A DNA stretch of 64,000 nt, taken from assembly GCA_937978655.1 (NCBI GenBank), contig CALJUX010000051.1, positions 1-64,000 on the forward strand. Reading direction: 5' to 3'. Of the stretch, positions 17,275 through 26,322 are shown in pieces (positions within the stretch are counted from its first letter, which is position 1; every line of letters starts with the position of its first letter). The notes beneath the pieces were generated by a model. The model made no database searches and had not been told where the DNA came from. It saw nothing but the letters and a program-made list of their open reading frames with translations. The stretch comes from an uncultured Chromatiaceae bacterium. GTDB taxonomy: Bacteria > Pseudomonadota > Gammaproteobacteria > Enterobacterales > Alteromonadaceae. The position numbers and the translations under genes are program-made.

Positions 17275-19533
17275 ATGACGGATATCATCATCAGTGCCGA
17301 CGGGATTGAACAACGCCCGATGCGGCACTTCACCGAAGAAGCCTATCTCAATTATTCGATGTACGTGATTATGGACCGGGCGCTGCCGCACATCGGCGAC
17401 GGTCTGAAGCCCGTGCAACGCCGGATTGTGTACGCCATGTCCGAGCTGGGATTGTCGCATGTGGCGAAATACAAAAAATCCGCCCGTACCGTCGGTGATG
17501 TATTAGGCAAATTCCACCCACACGGCGACATCGCCTGTTATGAAGCCATGGTGCTGATGGCTCAGCCGTTCTCCTACCGTTACCCGCTGGTGGACGGTCA
17601 GGGCAACTGGGGGGCGCCGGATGACCCGAAATCCTTCGCGGCGATGCGTTATACCGAAGCCAAATTATCCCGCTTCAGTGAATTATTATTGAGTGAGCTG
17701 GGGCAGGGCACTGTCGACTGGATCCCGAATTTTGATGGCACGCTGGACGAGCCTAAAGTGTTGCCGGCACGGTTGCCGCATATTTTATTAAATGGCGTCA
17801 CCGGCATTGCGGTCGGCATGGCAACCGACATTCCGCCGCACAATGTGCGTGAAATTACCGACGCGGCCTGTCATGTTCTGGACAATCCGGCGGCCACAGT
17901 GGCGGATTTGTTGCAGTACGTCAAAGGGCCGGATTATCCGACCGATGCCGAAATTATCACGCCACCGCAGGAATTGCAGACCATTTACGAAACCGGCCGC
18001 GGCAGTGTGCGGATGCGGGCCATTTATACCATCGAAGATGGCGATATTGTGATCACGGCCTTGCCGCATCAGACCTCCGGCGCCAAAGTGCTGGAACAAA
18101 TCGCTGCGCAGATGAATGCCAAGAAGCTGCCGATGGTGTCGGATTTACGCGACGAATCTGACCACGAAAGCCCAACCCGGATTGTGGTGGTACCGCGTTC
18201 CAACCGCATCGATGTTGAACAGCTGATGCAGCATTTATTCGCCACCACCGATTTGGAAAAATCTTACCGGGTCAACCTGAATATTCTGGGGCTGGATCAG
18301 CGGCCGCGGGTGAAAAACCTGCTGGAGATCCTTGGCGAATGGCTGGTGTTTCGCCGTGATACGGTGCGCCGGCGTTTGCAGTATCGCCTCGACAAAGTGC
18401 TGGACCGGCTGCATGTGCTGGAAGCCTTGTTGATTGCGTTCCTCAATATCGACGAAGTGATCAAGATCATCCGCGAAAACGATGAACCAAAGCCAGTGTT
18501 GATCGAGCGCTTTATGCTGACCGATCGTCAGGCCGAAGCCATTCTGGAGCTGAAATTACGTCATCTCGCCAAACTGGAAGAGATGAAAATTCGTGGCGAA
18601 CAGGATGAACTCAATAAAGAACGCGAATATCTGCAGGGCATTCTTGGCAGCGAAAGCAAACTGACGAAGCTCATCCGCGCGGAGTTGCAGGCGGATGCGA
18701 AGAAATATGGCGACGAGCGTCGCAGCCCTATAGTGCAACGCGAAGAAGCCAAAGCCCTCAGTGAAAAAGAATTACTGCCAAGCGAAGCCGTCACGGTGAT
18801 CCTGTCAGAAAAAGGCTGGGTGCGCTGTGCCAAAGGCCATGACGTCGATGGCAACAGTTTGCAGTACAAAGCCGGTGACGGCTTTAAGTCGGCGGCCAGT
18901 GGCCGCAGTAATCAATACGCCGCTTTTATCGACTCCAGCGGCCGCAGTTTTGCTGCCGAAGCGCATGACCTGCCATCCGCGCGGGGTCAGGGCGAGCCTT
19001 TGACTACGCGCTTTGCTTTAGTCGCCGGTGAAAACTTTGAGCACGTGCTGATGGCCGACAATCAGGTGCAGCTGTTGATCGCCAGTGACGCCGGTTATGG
19101 TTTTGTCGCGAGCTTCGAAGATCTGGTGAGTCGCAATAAAGCCGGCAAGGCTTTACTGAGCTTGCCGACTGCCGCCAAAGTGATGACCCCGCAGGTCATC
19201 AAAGATCCGGCAACTGATCAGGTGGTGGCGATTTCCAACGAAGGCCGGATGCTGGTGTTCCCGGTGGCTGAGCTGCCACAGCTGTCCAAAGGCAAAGGCA
19301 ATAAGATCCTCAGTATCGCCTCGGCCCGTGCCGCCAGTCGGGAAGAATATCTGAAAATTCTGGCGGTGGTGCCCGCAGACAGCGGTGTGACGCTGGTCGC
19401 CGGTAAACGCAAGATGACGATCAAAGCCTCTGATTTGGCGCATTATGTCGGCGAACGCGGCCGGCGTGGTAATAAACTCCCACGTGGACTGCAGCGGATT
19501 GACGAGCTGTTGGTTGGGGAGGTCGGCGACTAA
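17275..19533 (+). CDS. parC: DNA topoisomerase IV subunit A
   Basis: DNA-cleaving subunit of Topo IV. 752 residues, as in E. coli, with the active-site Tyr at about residue 126 in AAMRYTEAK and the winged-helix region KFHPHGDIACYE just before it. The residue at the E. coli Ser80 position is Ile86 (codon ATC at 17530-17532), the classic quinolone-resistance substitution in enterobacteria. The Glu84 equivalent is unchanged. The C-terminal beta-pinwheel is present. A strong terminator follows. Confidence 0.98.
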   Translation: MTDIIISADGIEQRPMRHFTEEAYLNYSMYVIMDRALPHIGDGLKPVQRRIVYAMSELGLSHVAKYKKSARTVGDVLGKFHPHGDIACYEAMVLMAQPFSYRYPLVDGQGNWGAPDDPKSFAAMRYTEAKLSRFSELLLSELGQGTVDWIPNFDGTLDEPKVLPARLPHILLNGVTGIAVGMATDIPPHNVREITDAACHVLDNPAATVADLLQYVKGPDYPTDAEIITPPQELQTIYETGRGSVRMRAIYTIEDGDIVITALPHQTSGAKVLEQIAAQMNAKKLPMVSDLRDESDHESPTRIVVVPRSNRIDVEQLMQHLFATTDLEKSYRVNLNILGLDQRPRVKNLLEILGEWLVFRRDTVRRRLQYRLDKVLDRLHVLEALLIAFLNIDEVIKIIRENDEPKPVLIERFMLTDRQAEAILELKLRHLAKLEEMKIRGEQDELNKEREYLQGILGSESKLTKLIRAELQADAKKYGDERRSPIVQREEAKALSEKELLPSEAVTVILSEKGWVRCAKGHDVDGNSLQYKAGDGFKSAASGRSNQYAAFIDSSGRSFAAEAHDLPSARGQGEPLTTRFALVAGENFEHVLMADNQVQLLIASDAGYGFVASFEDLVSRNKAGKALLSLPTAAKVMTPQVIKDPATDQVVAISNEGRMLVFPVAELPQLSKGKGNKILSIASARAASREEYLKILAVVPADSGVTLVAGKRKMTIKASDLAHYVGERGRRGNKLPRGLQRIDELLVGEVGD

Positions 19534-19557
19534 CGCCGTCTCTGTTGCACAAGTCAG

Positions 19558-19586
19558 CAAGCCACCGGTCGGTGGCTTGTTTCTTT
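19558..19586 (+). terminator. Intrinsic terminator after parC
   Basis: Ten-base perfect arms CAAGCCACCG / CGGTGGCTTG (19558-19567 and 19570-19579) followed by TTTCTTT, 24 bases after the parC stop codon. Confidence 0.9.
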
Positions 19587-19776
19587 GACCGCCGGGCGGG
19601 TTGGATCCATACCCGCTCTGGTGGCTGCTTTCGGTGCACAGTTGTGCTCCGTGCCTGGCAAACTTGGTGAAGTACGCCGACAAAAATGGTGTAAAAACGC
19701 CAATTCTGCACAGATCAAACCAGCGTACAGCTGTAAACAGTTTATACTGCCGGCCTGTTTGATATGAGGTTTTGCC

Positions 19777-20523
19777 GTGTTAGCTGTCATCCGAATTATT
19801 TTGCTGGCTCTGTTTATAGTGGCTACTACAGTGGCTGGTTTGTTGTTATGTCTGGTGCGGCCATTTCACCGCGAAAACGTCGGTGTGGTGTCAGCCTGGT
19901 ATGGCAAAGCCAGCCGGTTATTGGGCGTCACGGTGGAGATCCGACGCCATCCGGCCGTGACTGCAGCCATGCCTTGTGTGTTCCTGGCCAATCATCAAAA
20001 TAACTATGACTTGTTTACCATCAGTGGCGCTTTAGTTCCGGGCACTGTCACCATCGGCAAAAAAAGCCTGAAATGGATCCCGTTTTTTGGCCAGTTATAT
20101 TGGTTCCTCGGCAATATCCTGATTGACCGCAACAACAAAAGTAAAGCGGTTGGCACTATGCAGGGCGCGGTGGAGCGCATCAGCCGTGACCAGCTGTCGG
20201 TGTGGGTATTCCCGGAAGGCACCCGCAGCCGTGGCCGCGGGCTGTTACCGTTTAAAACCGGCGCTTTTCATATCGCGCAACAAGCGCAGGTTGGCATAGT
20301 GCCGATCTGTATGAGCAGCACCAGTAAACAGATCCGCTTAAATCGCTGGAACAATGGCAAAATCATTATCGAATTCCTGCCGCCGCTGAGCCCGGCCGAG
20401 CTGCATGCGCCGGTGCGGGAAATCGCCACCCAGGTGCGTCAGCTGATGGCCGACAAAATTGCCCAGCTTGATAGCGAACTACACAGCGATTACACTGCGC
20501 AGACTACAACTGTCACAGGATGA
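19777..20523 (+). CDS. plsC: 1-acyl-sn-glycerol-3-phosphate acyltransferase
   Basis: Makes phosphatidic acid from lysophosphatidic acid at the inner membrane. 248 residues (E. coli 245). N-terminal membrane helix (about 5-27), the catalytic N-H-x4-D motif (NHQNNYD near 73) and FPEGTRSRGRG near 147. The GTG at 19777 is supported by TGAGG seven bases before it. Location after parC matches E. coli. The stop overlaps ATGA with a possible upstream start of rraB. Confidence 0.96.
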   Translation: MLAVIRIILLALFIVATTVAGLLLCLVRPFHRENVGVVSAWYGKASRLLGVTVEIRRHPAVTAAMPCVFLANHQNNYDLFTISGALVPGTVTIGKKSLKWIPFFGQLYWFLGNILIDRNNKSKAVGTMQGAVERISRDQLSVWVFPEGTRSRGRGLLPFKTGAFHIAQQAQVGIVPICMSSTSKQIRLNRWNNGKIIIEFLPPLSPAELHAPVREIATQVRQLMADKIAQLDSELHSDYTAQTTTVTG

Positions 20524-20528
20524 TCCAG

Positions 20529-20897
20529 ATGTCTGAAAACTGGCAAGAATTTACCGAAGAAACCGTCAATGCATTACTGGAAGACGGCAGCGATCCGGAG
20601 GCGGAATACACCGTCGAACACCATTTTTATCACGCCGATTTTGCCCAGCTGGAAAAGCTGGCGGTTGAAGTGTTTAAACTGGGTTTTGAAGTGACAGACG
20701 CTGAAGAAGTTGAATTTGAAGACGGCGGCAGTGCCTGGGTGTTTGATGCTATTCGCGAACAATCGCTGATCGCGGCAGAGATCACCGCAGATGCTATCAA
20801 GCTGGAGCAGCTGGCGCAGAAATTCGGTATCGAATACGACGGCTGGGGCACCTATTTTGAAGGTGACGAAGAATTTGACGAGGATGACGAAGAGTAA
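20529..20897 (+). CDS. rraB: Ribonuclease E inhibitor RraB
   Basis: RraB binds the C-terminal scaffold of RNase E and alters degradosome composition. 122 residues, acidic throughout, with a final Asp/Glu-rich tail. Conserved EYTVEHHFYHADFAQLEKLA and GWGTYFE are visible. I prefer the ATG at 20529, which has AGGA eight bases upstream. The ATG at 20520 overlaps the plsC stop and lacks that spacing. Probably co-transcribed with plsC. Confidence 0.92.
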   Translation: MSENWQEFTEETVNALLEDGSDPEAEYTVEHHFYHADFAQLEKLAVEVFKLGFEVTDAEEVEFEDGGSAWVFDAIREQSLIAAEITADAIKLEQLAQKFGIEYDGWGTYFEGDEEFDEDDEE

Positions 20898-20922
20898 TTC
20901 CAACCGCTTTTGAGTCTTTATC

Positions 20923-20953
20923 ACGCCCGCCTGTTGCGGGCGTTGTTATTTTT
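20923..20953 (+). terminator. Intrinsic terminator after rraB
   Basis: Stem ACGCCCGC / GCGGGCGT with a five-base loop, then a T-rich tail (TGTTATTTTT). Confidence 0.9.
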
Positions 20954-20961
20954 GCGCAGCG

Positions 20962-21108
20962 CTATTTGCGTAACTGCTGCGATGAAAGGGCGTCGGCCTT
21001 CAGAGCGGCCTGCGCTGGCTGCTGCTCTGGTTGTGGCAATGGGCTTGCGGCCAGTTGTTGGCGGAAAAAGGCATTACGGCGCAATAGCAGTTTTTTCTGT
21101 GGTGACAT
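20962..21108 (-). CDS. Small basic protein, 48 residues, unknown
   Basis: Starts MSPQKKLLLRRNAFFRQQLA and continues with a Pro/Gln/Ala-rich tail. AGGA lies eight bases before the ATG at 21108, good ribosome-binding spacing. It starts just beyond the valS terminator on the same strand, so it needs its own promoter or read-through. It fills the space between the valS and rraB terminators. I recognise no family. Support rests on the start site and the protein-like composition only. Confidence 0.45.
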   Translation of the reverse strand: MSPQKKLLLRRNAFFRQQLAASPLPQPEQQPAQAALKADALSSQQLRK

Positions 21109-21164
21109 CGTGCGGTTCCTGCAAGGTTGAGACTTCAGCCTAGCCGCAGTTGATGGCAAATTTA

Positions 21165-21194
21165 TGACAAAAAAGGCGGCCCGCAGGCCGCCTT
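21165..21194 (-). terminator. Intrinsic terminator after valS
   Basis: On the minus strand, AAGGCGGCC / GGCCGCCTT form a 9-bp stem (21186-21194 and 21173-21181) with a four-base loop, followed by six T residues. Confidence 0.93.
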
Positions 21195-21215
21195 GTTCAC
21201 ATCGTTTAAATCGCG

Positions 21216-24080
21216 TTACAGCGCAGCGATTTGCGCCTGCTGGGCCAGTAACTTGGCGACTGCCGCTTCGGCATCGGCCAGCTTCTCACGCTCTTTCGCC
21301 AGTACCGCTTCCGGTGCTTTGGCGACAAAACCTTCGTTGGCCAGCTTGCCGGCAACCCGGCTGACTTCTTGCTGCATCTTCTCCAGTTGCTTGGCGATAC
21401 GGCTCAGCTCGGCGTCTTTATCAATGAGGCCCGCCATTGGGATTAACAGGTCCATCGCGCCTAACAGCTGCGCCGCACTGGCAGGTGCTGTGTCCGCTGC
21501 CGTCAGTACTGTGATGCTGTCCAATTTGGCTAAGTTCAGCAGCAGGGCGCGGTTTTGCTCTAAGCGACGGCTATCTTCGGCAGATAAGTTGCGCAGCAAC
21601 ACTGGCAGTGGCTTGGTCGGCGCAATATCCATTTCACCACGGATGTTACGAATAGCCAGAATAAAACCTTTCACCCATTCGATATCCGCTTGCGCCGCAG
21701 CGTTCACCAATGCGCTGTCCGCTTCTGGATAAGCCTGGTTCATGATGCTGATGCCGGCGCTGAAATCTTTGATGGCCAGTGGGGCGACACGCTGCCAAAT
21801 CTCTTCAGTGATAAATGGCATGATCGGGTGCATCAGACGCAGCAGCGATTCCAGCACTGTCACCAGCGTCTGGCGGGTGCCGCGTTGCTGCGCTTCAGTG
21901 CCTTTAAACAGCACAGGTTTGGTCAGCTCCAGATACCAGTCACAGAACTGGTTCCAGGTGAATTCGTACAGCGTATTGGCCGCCATATCAAAGCGGTAGC
22001 TATCCAGGTACTGACGGAACTGCGTCACCGTTTCCTGGTACTGACTTAAAATCCACTGATCGGCCAGCGACAGCTCGATGTCACCACCGTTCAGGCCAGT
22101 GTCTTTATCTTCCGTCATCATGGTGACGTAACGGCTGGCGTTCCACAGCTTATTGACGAAGTTGCGGTAACCTTCGAGACGCTTCATATCCCAGTTGATA
22201 TCACGGCCGGTCGACGCCAGCGCCGCTAAGGTAAAGCGCAGCGCATCAGTGCCGGTGGCTTCAATGCCTTCCGGGAATTGCTTTTTGGTCTGATTGCCGA
22301 TTTTCTCCGCCAGCTGCGGCTGCATCATGTTGCTGGTACGTTTTTCCAGCAGATCTTCGAGGCTGATGCCGTCAATCATATCCAGCGGATCGATGACGTT
22401 GCCCTTGGATTTCGACATTTTGTCGCCGTTTTCGTCGCGGATAAGACCGGTGACATACACAGTCTTAAACGGCACCTGCGGCTTGCCGTTTTCGTCTTTG
22501 ATGAAATGCATTGTCATCATGATCATCCGGGCAACCCAGAAGAAAATGATGTCAAAACCCGTCACCAATACGTCAGTCGGGTGGAAGGTTTTTAAATCTT
22601 CGGTATTGTCCGGCCAGCCCAGTGTGGAGAAAGTCCACAGTGCCGACGAGAACCAGGTGTCCAATACGTCGTTGTCCTGGCGCAGTGACACGCTGTCATC
22701 CAGGCCATGTTTGGCGCGCACTTCGGCTTCATTACGGCCGACGTACACTTTGCCATCTGCGGCGTACCAGGCCGGAATACGGTGGCCCCACCACAGCTGA
22801 CGGGAAATACACCAGTCCTGAATGTCGCGCATCCAGCTGTAGTACATATTCTCGTATTGTTTTGGCACAAACTGAATGTCGCCGTTTTCTACTGCTTCAA
22901 TGGCTGTTTTGGCCATCGGCGCCACGCGCACATACCATTGGTCGGTCAGCATCGGCTCGATCACCACGCCTGAACGGTCGCCGTATGGCAGCGTATTGGT
23001 CAGCTCTTCAACTTTATCCAATAAACCTTGTGCATCTAAAGCGGCAACAATGGCTTTGCGGGCGGCGAAACGGTCAAGGCCAGCGTATTCCGCCGGAATT
23101 GGCGCTGCAAATGCAGTATTTTCTTCGCCATTGGTGAAGAAACATTCGCCTTGGGCGCGAATAGTTGCATCCGGTGTCATCACGTTGATCATCGTCAGGC
23201 CATGGCGTTTACCGACTTCGTAGTCGTTAAAGTCGTGTGCCGGCGTGATTTTCACACAGCCTGAGCCTTTGTCTTTGTCGGCATGTTCATCTGCGATGAT
23301 AGTGATGCGACGATTGACCAGCGGCAGCAGAATGTCTTTGCCAATCAATGACTGATAACGTTCGTCGTCCGGATTCACCGCCACAGCAGTGTCGCCGAGC
23401 ATGGTTTCCGGCCGCGTCGTCGCGACCACGATATGGTCTTTGCCATCCAGCGTTTTCACGCCATCGGCGAGCGGGTAACGCAAGTGCCAGAAGTGGCCGC
23501 GTTGTTCTTTGTTTTCTACTTCTAAGTCAGAAATTGCCGTGTGCAGTTTCGGGTCCCAGTTGACCAGGCGTTTGCCGCGGTAAATCAGGTCATCTTCATA
23601 CAAGCGGACGAATACTTCCTGCACTGCGTTCGACAGGCCTTCGTCCATAGTGAAACGTTCTTTGTCCCAGTCGACAGAGTTACCCAGACGGCGCATTTGC
23701 GAAGTGATAGTGCCACCGGATTCGGCTTTCCATTCCCAGACTTTTTCGATGAAGGCATCGCGGCCCATGGCGTGACGATCCGGCAAGCCGGCGGCAGCCA
23801 GTTTACGCTCGACCACCATTTGGGTGGCAATACCGGCGTGGTCGGTACCGACCTGCCACAGCGTGTTTTTGCCTTGCATGCGTTTGTAGCGGGTCAGGGC
23901 GTCCATGATGGTTTGCTGGAACGCGTGGCCCATGTGCAGGCTGCCGGTGACGTTTGGCGGCGGGATCATGATGCAGTAAGCGCCGTTGCTGTTATCACCT
24001 GACGGCTTAAAATAGCCTTTGCTTTCCCAGGCGTTGTACATCGCCTGCTCGATTTGACTCGGATTAAATGTTTTTTCCAT
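21216..24080 (-). CDS. valS: Valyl-tRNA synthetase
   Basis: Charges tRNA-Val and edits misactivated threonine. 954 residues (E. coli 951). The class I signatures are present: NVTGSLHMGHAFQQ (HIGH-type) near residue 42 and KMSKSKGNVIDP near 555. The CP1 editing insert shows TTRPETMLGDTAV, and a C-terminal coiled coil (about 890-950) carries the tRNA arm. Third gene of the pepA-holC-valS run, as in E. coli. Confidence 0.98.
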   Translation of the reverse strand: MEKTFNPSQIEQAMYNAWESKGYFKPSGDNSNGAYCIMIPPPNVTGSLHMGHAFQQTIMDALTRYKRMQGKNTLWQVGTDHAGIATQMVVERKLAAAGLPDRHAMGRDAFIEKVWEWKAESGGTITSQMRRLGNSVDWDKERFTMDEGLSNAVQEVFVRLYEDDLIYRGKRLVNWDPKLHTAISDLEVENKEQRGHFWHLRYPLADGVKTLDGKDHIVVATTRPETMLGDTAVAVNPDDERYQSLIGKDILLPLVNRRITIIADEHADKDKGSGCVKITPAHDFNDYEVGKRHGLTMINVMTPDATIRAQGECFFTNGEENTAFAAPIPAEYAGLDRFAARKAIVAALDAQGLLDKVEELTNTLPYGDRSGVVIEPMLTDQWYVRVAPMAKTAIEAVENGDIQFVPKQYENMYYSWMRDIQDWCISRQLWWGHRIPAWYAADGKVYVGRNEAEVRAKHGLDDSVSLRQDNDVLDTWFSSALWTFSTLGWPDNTEDLKTFHPTDVLVTGFDIIFFWVARMIMMTMHFIKDENGKPQVPFKTVYVTGLIRDENGDKMSKSKGNVIDPLDMIDGISLEDLLEKRTSNMMQPQLAEKIGNQTKKQFPEGIEATGTDALRFTLAALASTGRDINWDMKRLEGYRNFVNKLWNASRYVTMMTEDKDTGLNGGDIELSLADQWILSQYQETVTQFRQYLDSYRFDMAANTLYEFTWNQFCDWYLELTKPVLFKGTEAQQRGTRQTLVTVLESLLRLMHPIMPFITEEIWQRVAPLAIKDFSAGISIMNQAYPEADSALVNAAAQADIEWVKGFILAIRNIRGEMDIAPTKPLPVLLRNLSAEDSRRLEQNRALLLNLAKLDSITVLTAADTAPASAAQLLGAMDLLIPMAGLIDKDAELSRIAKQLEKMQQEVSRVAGKLANEGFVAKAPEAVLAKEREKLADAEAAVAKLLAQQAQIAAL

Positions 24081-24133
24081 GATTTCTGCCTGATCTGCTC
24101 AGCAACTAAACCCGCTTCACCAACGATTCGGGT

Positions 24134-24565
24134 TTATTCGGGGGTTCGCGTTTGCGGCTCGACCCCAAGCTGACGGTAATGTTTAAATTTTTGTCGCGCC
24201 GCAGCTTTGCCATGTTCGGCTGCCGGCACAAATTCGATGATTTGACTGAAGCGGTTGGCAAAAGCGGGCACTGTGTCGGTGAGGTTAATCAGCACCTGGC
24301 GGCTGGTCCTTGGACCTTGCCAGCTGATCTCAACCGGCGCACCGCGCGCGGGGCCTTCGCCGGCCAGGTTGTGTGGCACAAAGCGTTCAGCGTCAAACTG
24401 CCATAATACCTCATCGACCGCCTCGGCGTCTTGTTGATTTGGGCAGTAGACGAACACCCGCTGATTGGCGCGAAACAAGTCGGCACAGAGCTGGCAGGTC
24501 AAAGCAAAATGAGCCGGCATGCCGGCCAGCTCATCTTGTTGCAGCAAATAAAATTGCACTTGCAT
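24134..24565 (-). CDS. holC: DNA polymerase III chi subunit
   Basis: Chi links the clamp loader (through psi) to single-strand binding protein. 143 residues from the ATG at 24565 (MQVQFYLLQQDELAG), matching the family N-terminus. A start 21 bases upstream would add seven residues with no support. Conserved CQLCADLFRANQRVFVYCPNQQDAEAVDEVLW and FVPHNLAGEGP-type stretches are visible. Between pepA and valS as in E. coli. Confidence 0.93.
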   Translation of the reverse strand: MQVQFYLLQQDELAGMPAHFALTCQLCADLFRANQRVFVYCPNQQDAEAVDEVLWQFDAERFVPHNLAGEGPARGAPVEISWQGPRTSRQVLINLTDTVPAFANRFSQIIEFVPAAEHGKAAARQKFKHYRQLGVEPQTRTPE

Positions 24566-24581
24566 CAATTCGCACTCTTTG

Positions 24582-24614
24582 ACCACAGGCCAGTGAACTT
24601 CACCGGCCTGTGGT
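24582..24614 (-). other. Long intercistronic hairpin between pepA and holC
   Basis: The arms ACCACAGGCC and GGCCTGTGGT pair perfectly. Inside them GTGAA and TTCAC pair as well, so 33 bases form a nearly complete palindrome with a single G-U position (minus-strand RNA). No T-run follows. It ends about 17 bases before the holC start and begins five bases after the pepA stop. Possible RNA processing or partial termination site; function inferred. Confidence 0.6.
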
Positions 24615-24619
24615 GTGGG

Positions 24620-26128
24620 TTAATCCTGTGGATGATGGCCGGCGCGGTTTATTAAAAACTGCGTCAGCATCGCCACCGGACGGCCGGTAGAGCCTTTGTC
24701 TTTGCCGCCACTGCGCCAGGCGGTGCCGGCGATATCCAGGTGCGCCCAGTTGTATTTGCGGGTAAAACGCGACAGGAAACAGGCTGCAGTGATAGTCCCG
24801 GCGGCACGGCCACCGAGGTTACTGAAGTCGGCAAACGGGCTTTCCAGCTGATCCTGGTAATCGTCCCACAGCGGTAAACGCCAGGCTCTGTCGCCACTTT
24901 GCTCGGATGCATTCAAAATTTCATGCGCCAGCGGATTGTGGTTGCTGAGTAAACCCGAAGCGTGTTTGCCAAGCGCAATGACACAGGCGCCAGTTAATGT
25001 CGCGACATCAATCACCACATCCGGGTCAAAACGTTCGACGTAGGTCAGTGCGTCGCACAGCACTAAACGACCTTCAGCGTCTGTATTCAGCACTTCAACG
25101 GTTTGACCTGACATCGTCGTCAGAATGTCGCCCGGCCGGTAGGCGTTGCCGTCTGGCATGTTTTCCGCTGCTGCCAGCACACCGATGATATTCAGTGGCA
25201 AACCCAGCGAAACAGCAGCCTGCATAGTGCCAAGCACAGAGGCGGCGCCACACATATCGTATTTCATCTCGTCCATCGCATCGGACGGCTTGATGCTGAT
25301 GCCGCCGGTGTCGAAGGTCAGACCTTTGCCGACCAGCACCACAGGCGCGCTGTTATCACCGGCGCCCTGATAATGAATCACCGCCATCGCTGCCGGGTTT
25401 TCTGAACCGCGTGCCACGGCGAGATATGAATTCATCCCCAGCGCGGACATTTCTGCCGTGCCAAGCACCTCGACGTTCACTTTGTCGGACAGCTCGGTGA
25501 GTTTTTGTGCCTGTTCTGACAGCCACAGCGGCGTGCAGATATTTGGCGGCATATTACCGACGTCTTTACATTGTTTAATGCCGGCAGCTACAGCCAGGCC
25601 ATGCTCGACGGCTTTCTCGCCGATGGTCAGGTCACGCCGGGTTGGCACATTAAAGACGATTTTACGCAACGGCCGGCGGGTTTCGTCTTTTTTGCTTTTT
25701 AGCTTGTCGAAGACGTACAGACAATCTTGTGTGGTTTCAACGGCATGACGTACTTTCCAGTAAGTATCACGGCCTTTGACGTGCAGCTCAGACAAGAAAC
25801 ACACCGCTTCCATCGAGCCGGTTTCATTCAGCGTGCTGATGGTTTTGGCGATGATCTGGCGGTATTGGCGCTCGTCTAATTCACGTTCTTTGCCACAACC
25901 CACCAGCAATACCCGTTCACTCAATACGTTGGGCACATGGTGCAGCAATAACATCTGACCCGGTTTGCCTTCGAGATCGCCGCGACGCAACAGGTTGCTG
26001 ATGTAACCTTCGCTGATTTTATCCAGTTGTTCGGCCACGGCAGACAGCCGGCGCGGCTCATAAACACCAACCACAATGCAGGCACTGCGTTGTTTTTCCG
26101 GACTTCCGCTTTTAACGCTGAACTCCAT
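24620..26128 (-). CDS. pepA: Leucyl aminopeptidase PepA
   Basis: Hexameric two-metal aminopeptidase of family M17. In E. coli it is also a DNA-binding accessory factor for Xer recombination and carAB control. 502 residues (E. coli 503), with the signature NTDAEGRLVL near residue 350 and metal and active-site Lys regions (VGKGLTFDTGG near 270). The start ATG at 26128 follows a GGAG-type ribosome-binding site. Divergent from lptF, as in E. coli. Confidence 0.97.
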   Translation of the reverse strand: MEFSVKSGSPEKQRSACIVVGVYEPRRLSAVAEQLDKISEGYISNLLRRGDLEGKPGQMLLLHHVPNVLSERVLLVGCGKERELDERQYRQIIAKTISTLNETGSMEAVCFLSELHVKGRDTYWKVRHAVETTQDCLYVFDKLKSKKDETRRPLRKIVFNVPTRRDLTIGEKAVEHGLAVAAGIKQCKDVGNMPPNICTPLWLSEQAQKLTELSDKVNVEVLGTAEMSALGMNSYLAVARGSENPAAMAVIHYQGAGDNSAPVVLVGKGLTFDTGGISIKPSDAMDEMKYDMCGAASVLGTMQAAVSLGLPLNIIGVLAAAENMPDGNAYRPGDILTTMSGQTVEVLNTDAEGRLVLCDALTYVERFDPDVVIDVATLTGACVIALGKHASGLLSNHNPLAHEILNASEQSGDRAWRLPLWDDYQDQLESPFADFSNLGGRAAGTITAACFLSRFTRKYNWAHLDIAGTAWRSGGKDKGSTGRPVAMLTQFLINRAGHHPQD

Positions 26129-26322
26129 GGGGACTCCTGATTCTAAGAGGCAAAATGCAGCAGTGGGCCGGACCGGGCGCTATGCTTGATAAAGAGCTGG
26201 TCTGAGCCGATAAAAAAGCTCGGAATCCGCTGCAGTTTCGTTGATAATAATTGCTATAAATATCCAGTTTACTTAAAAATTGCCAGCGTGCCAGCAAAAA
26301 GACTGGTTTTTAGGGGGCTTTT

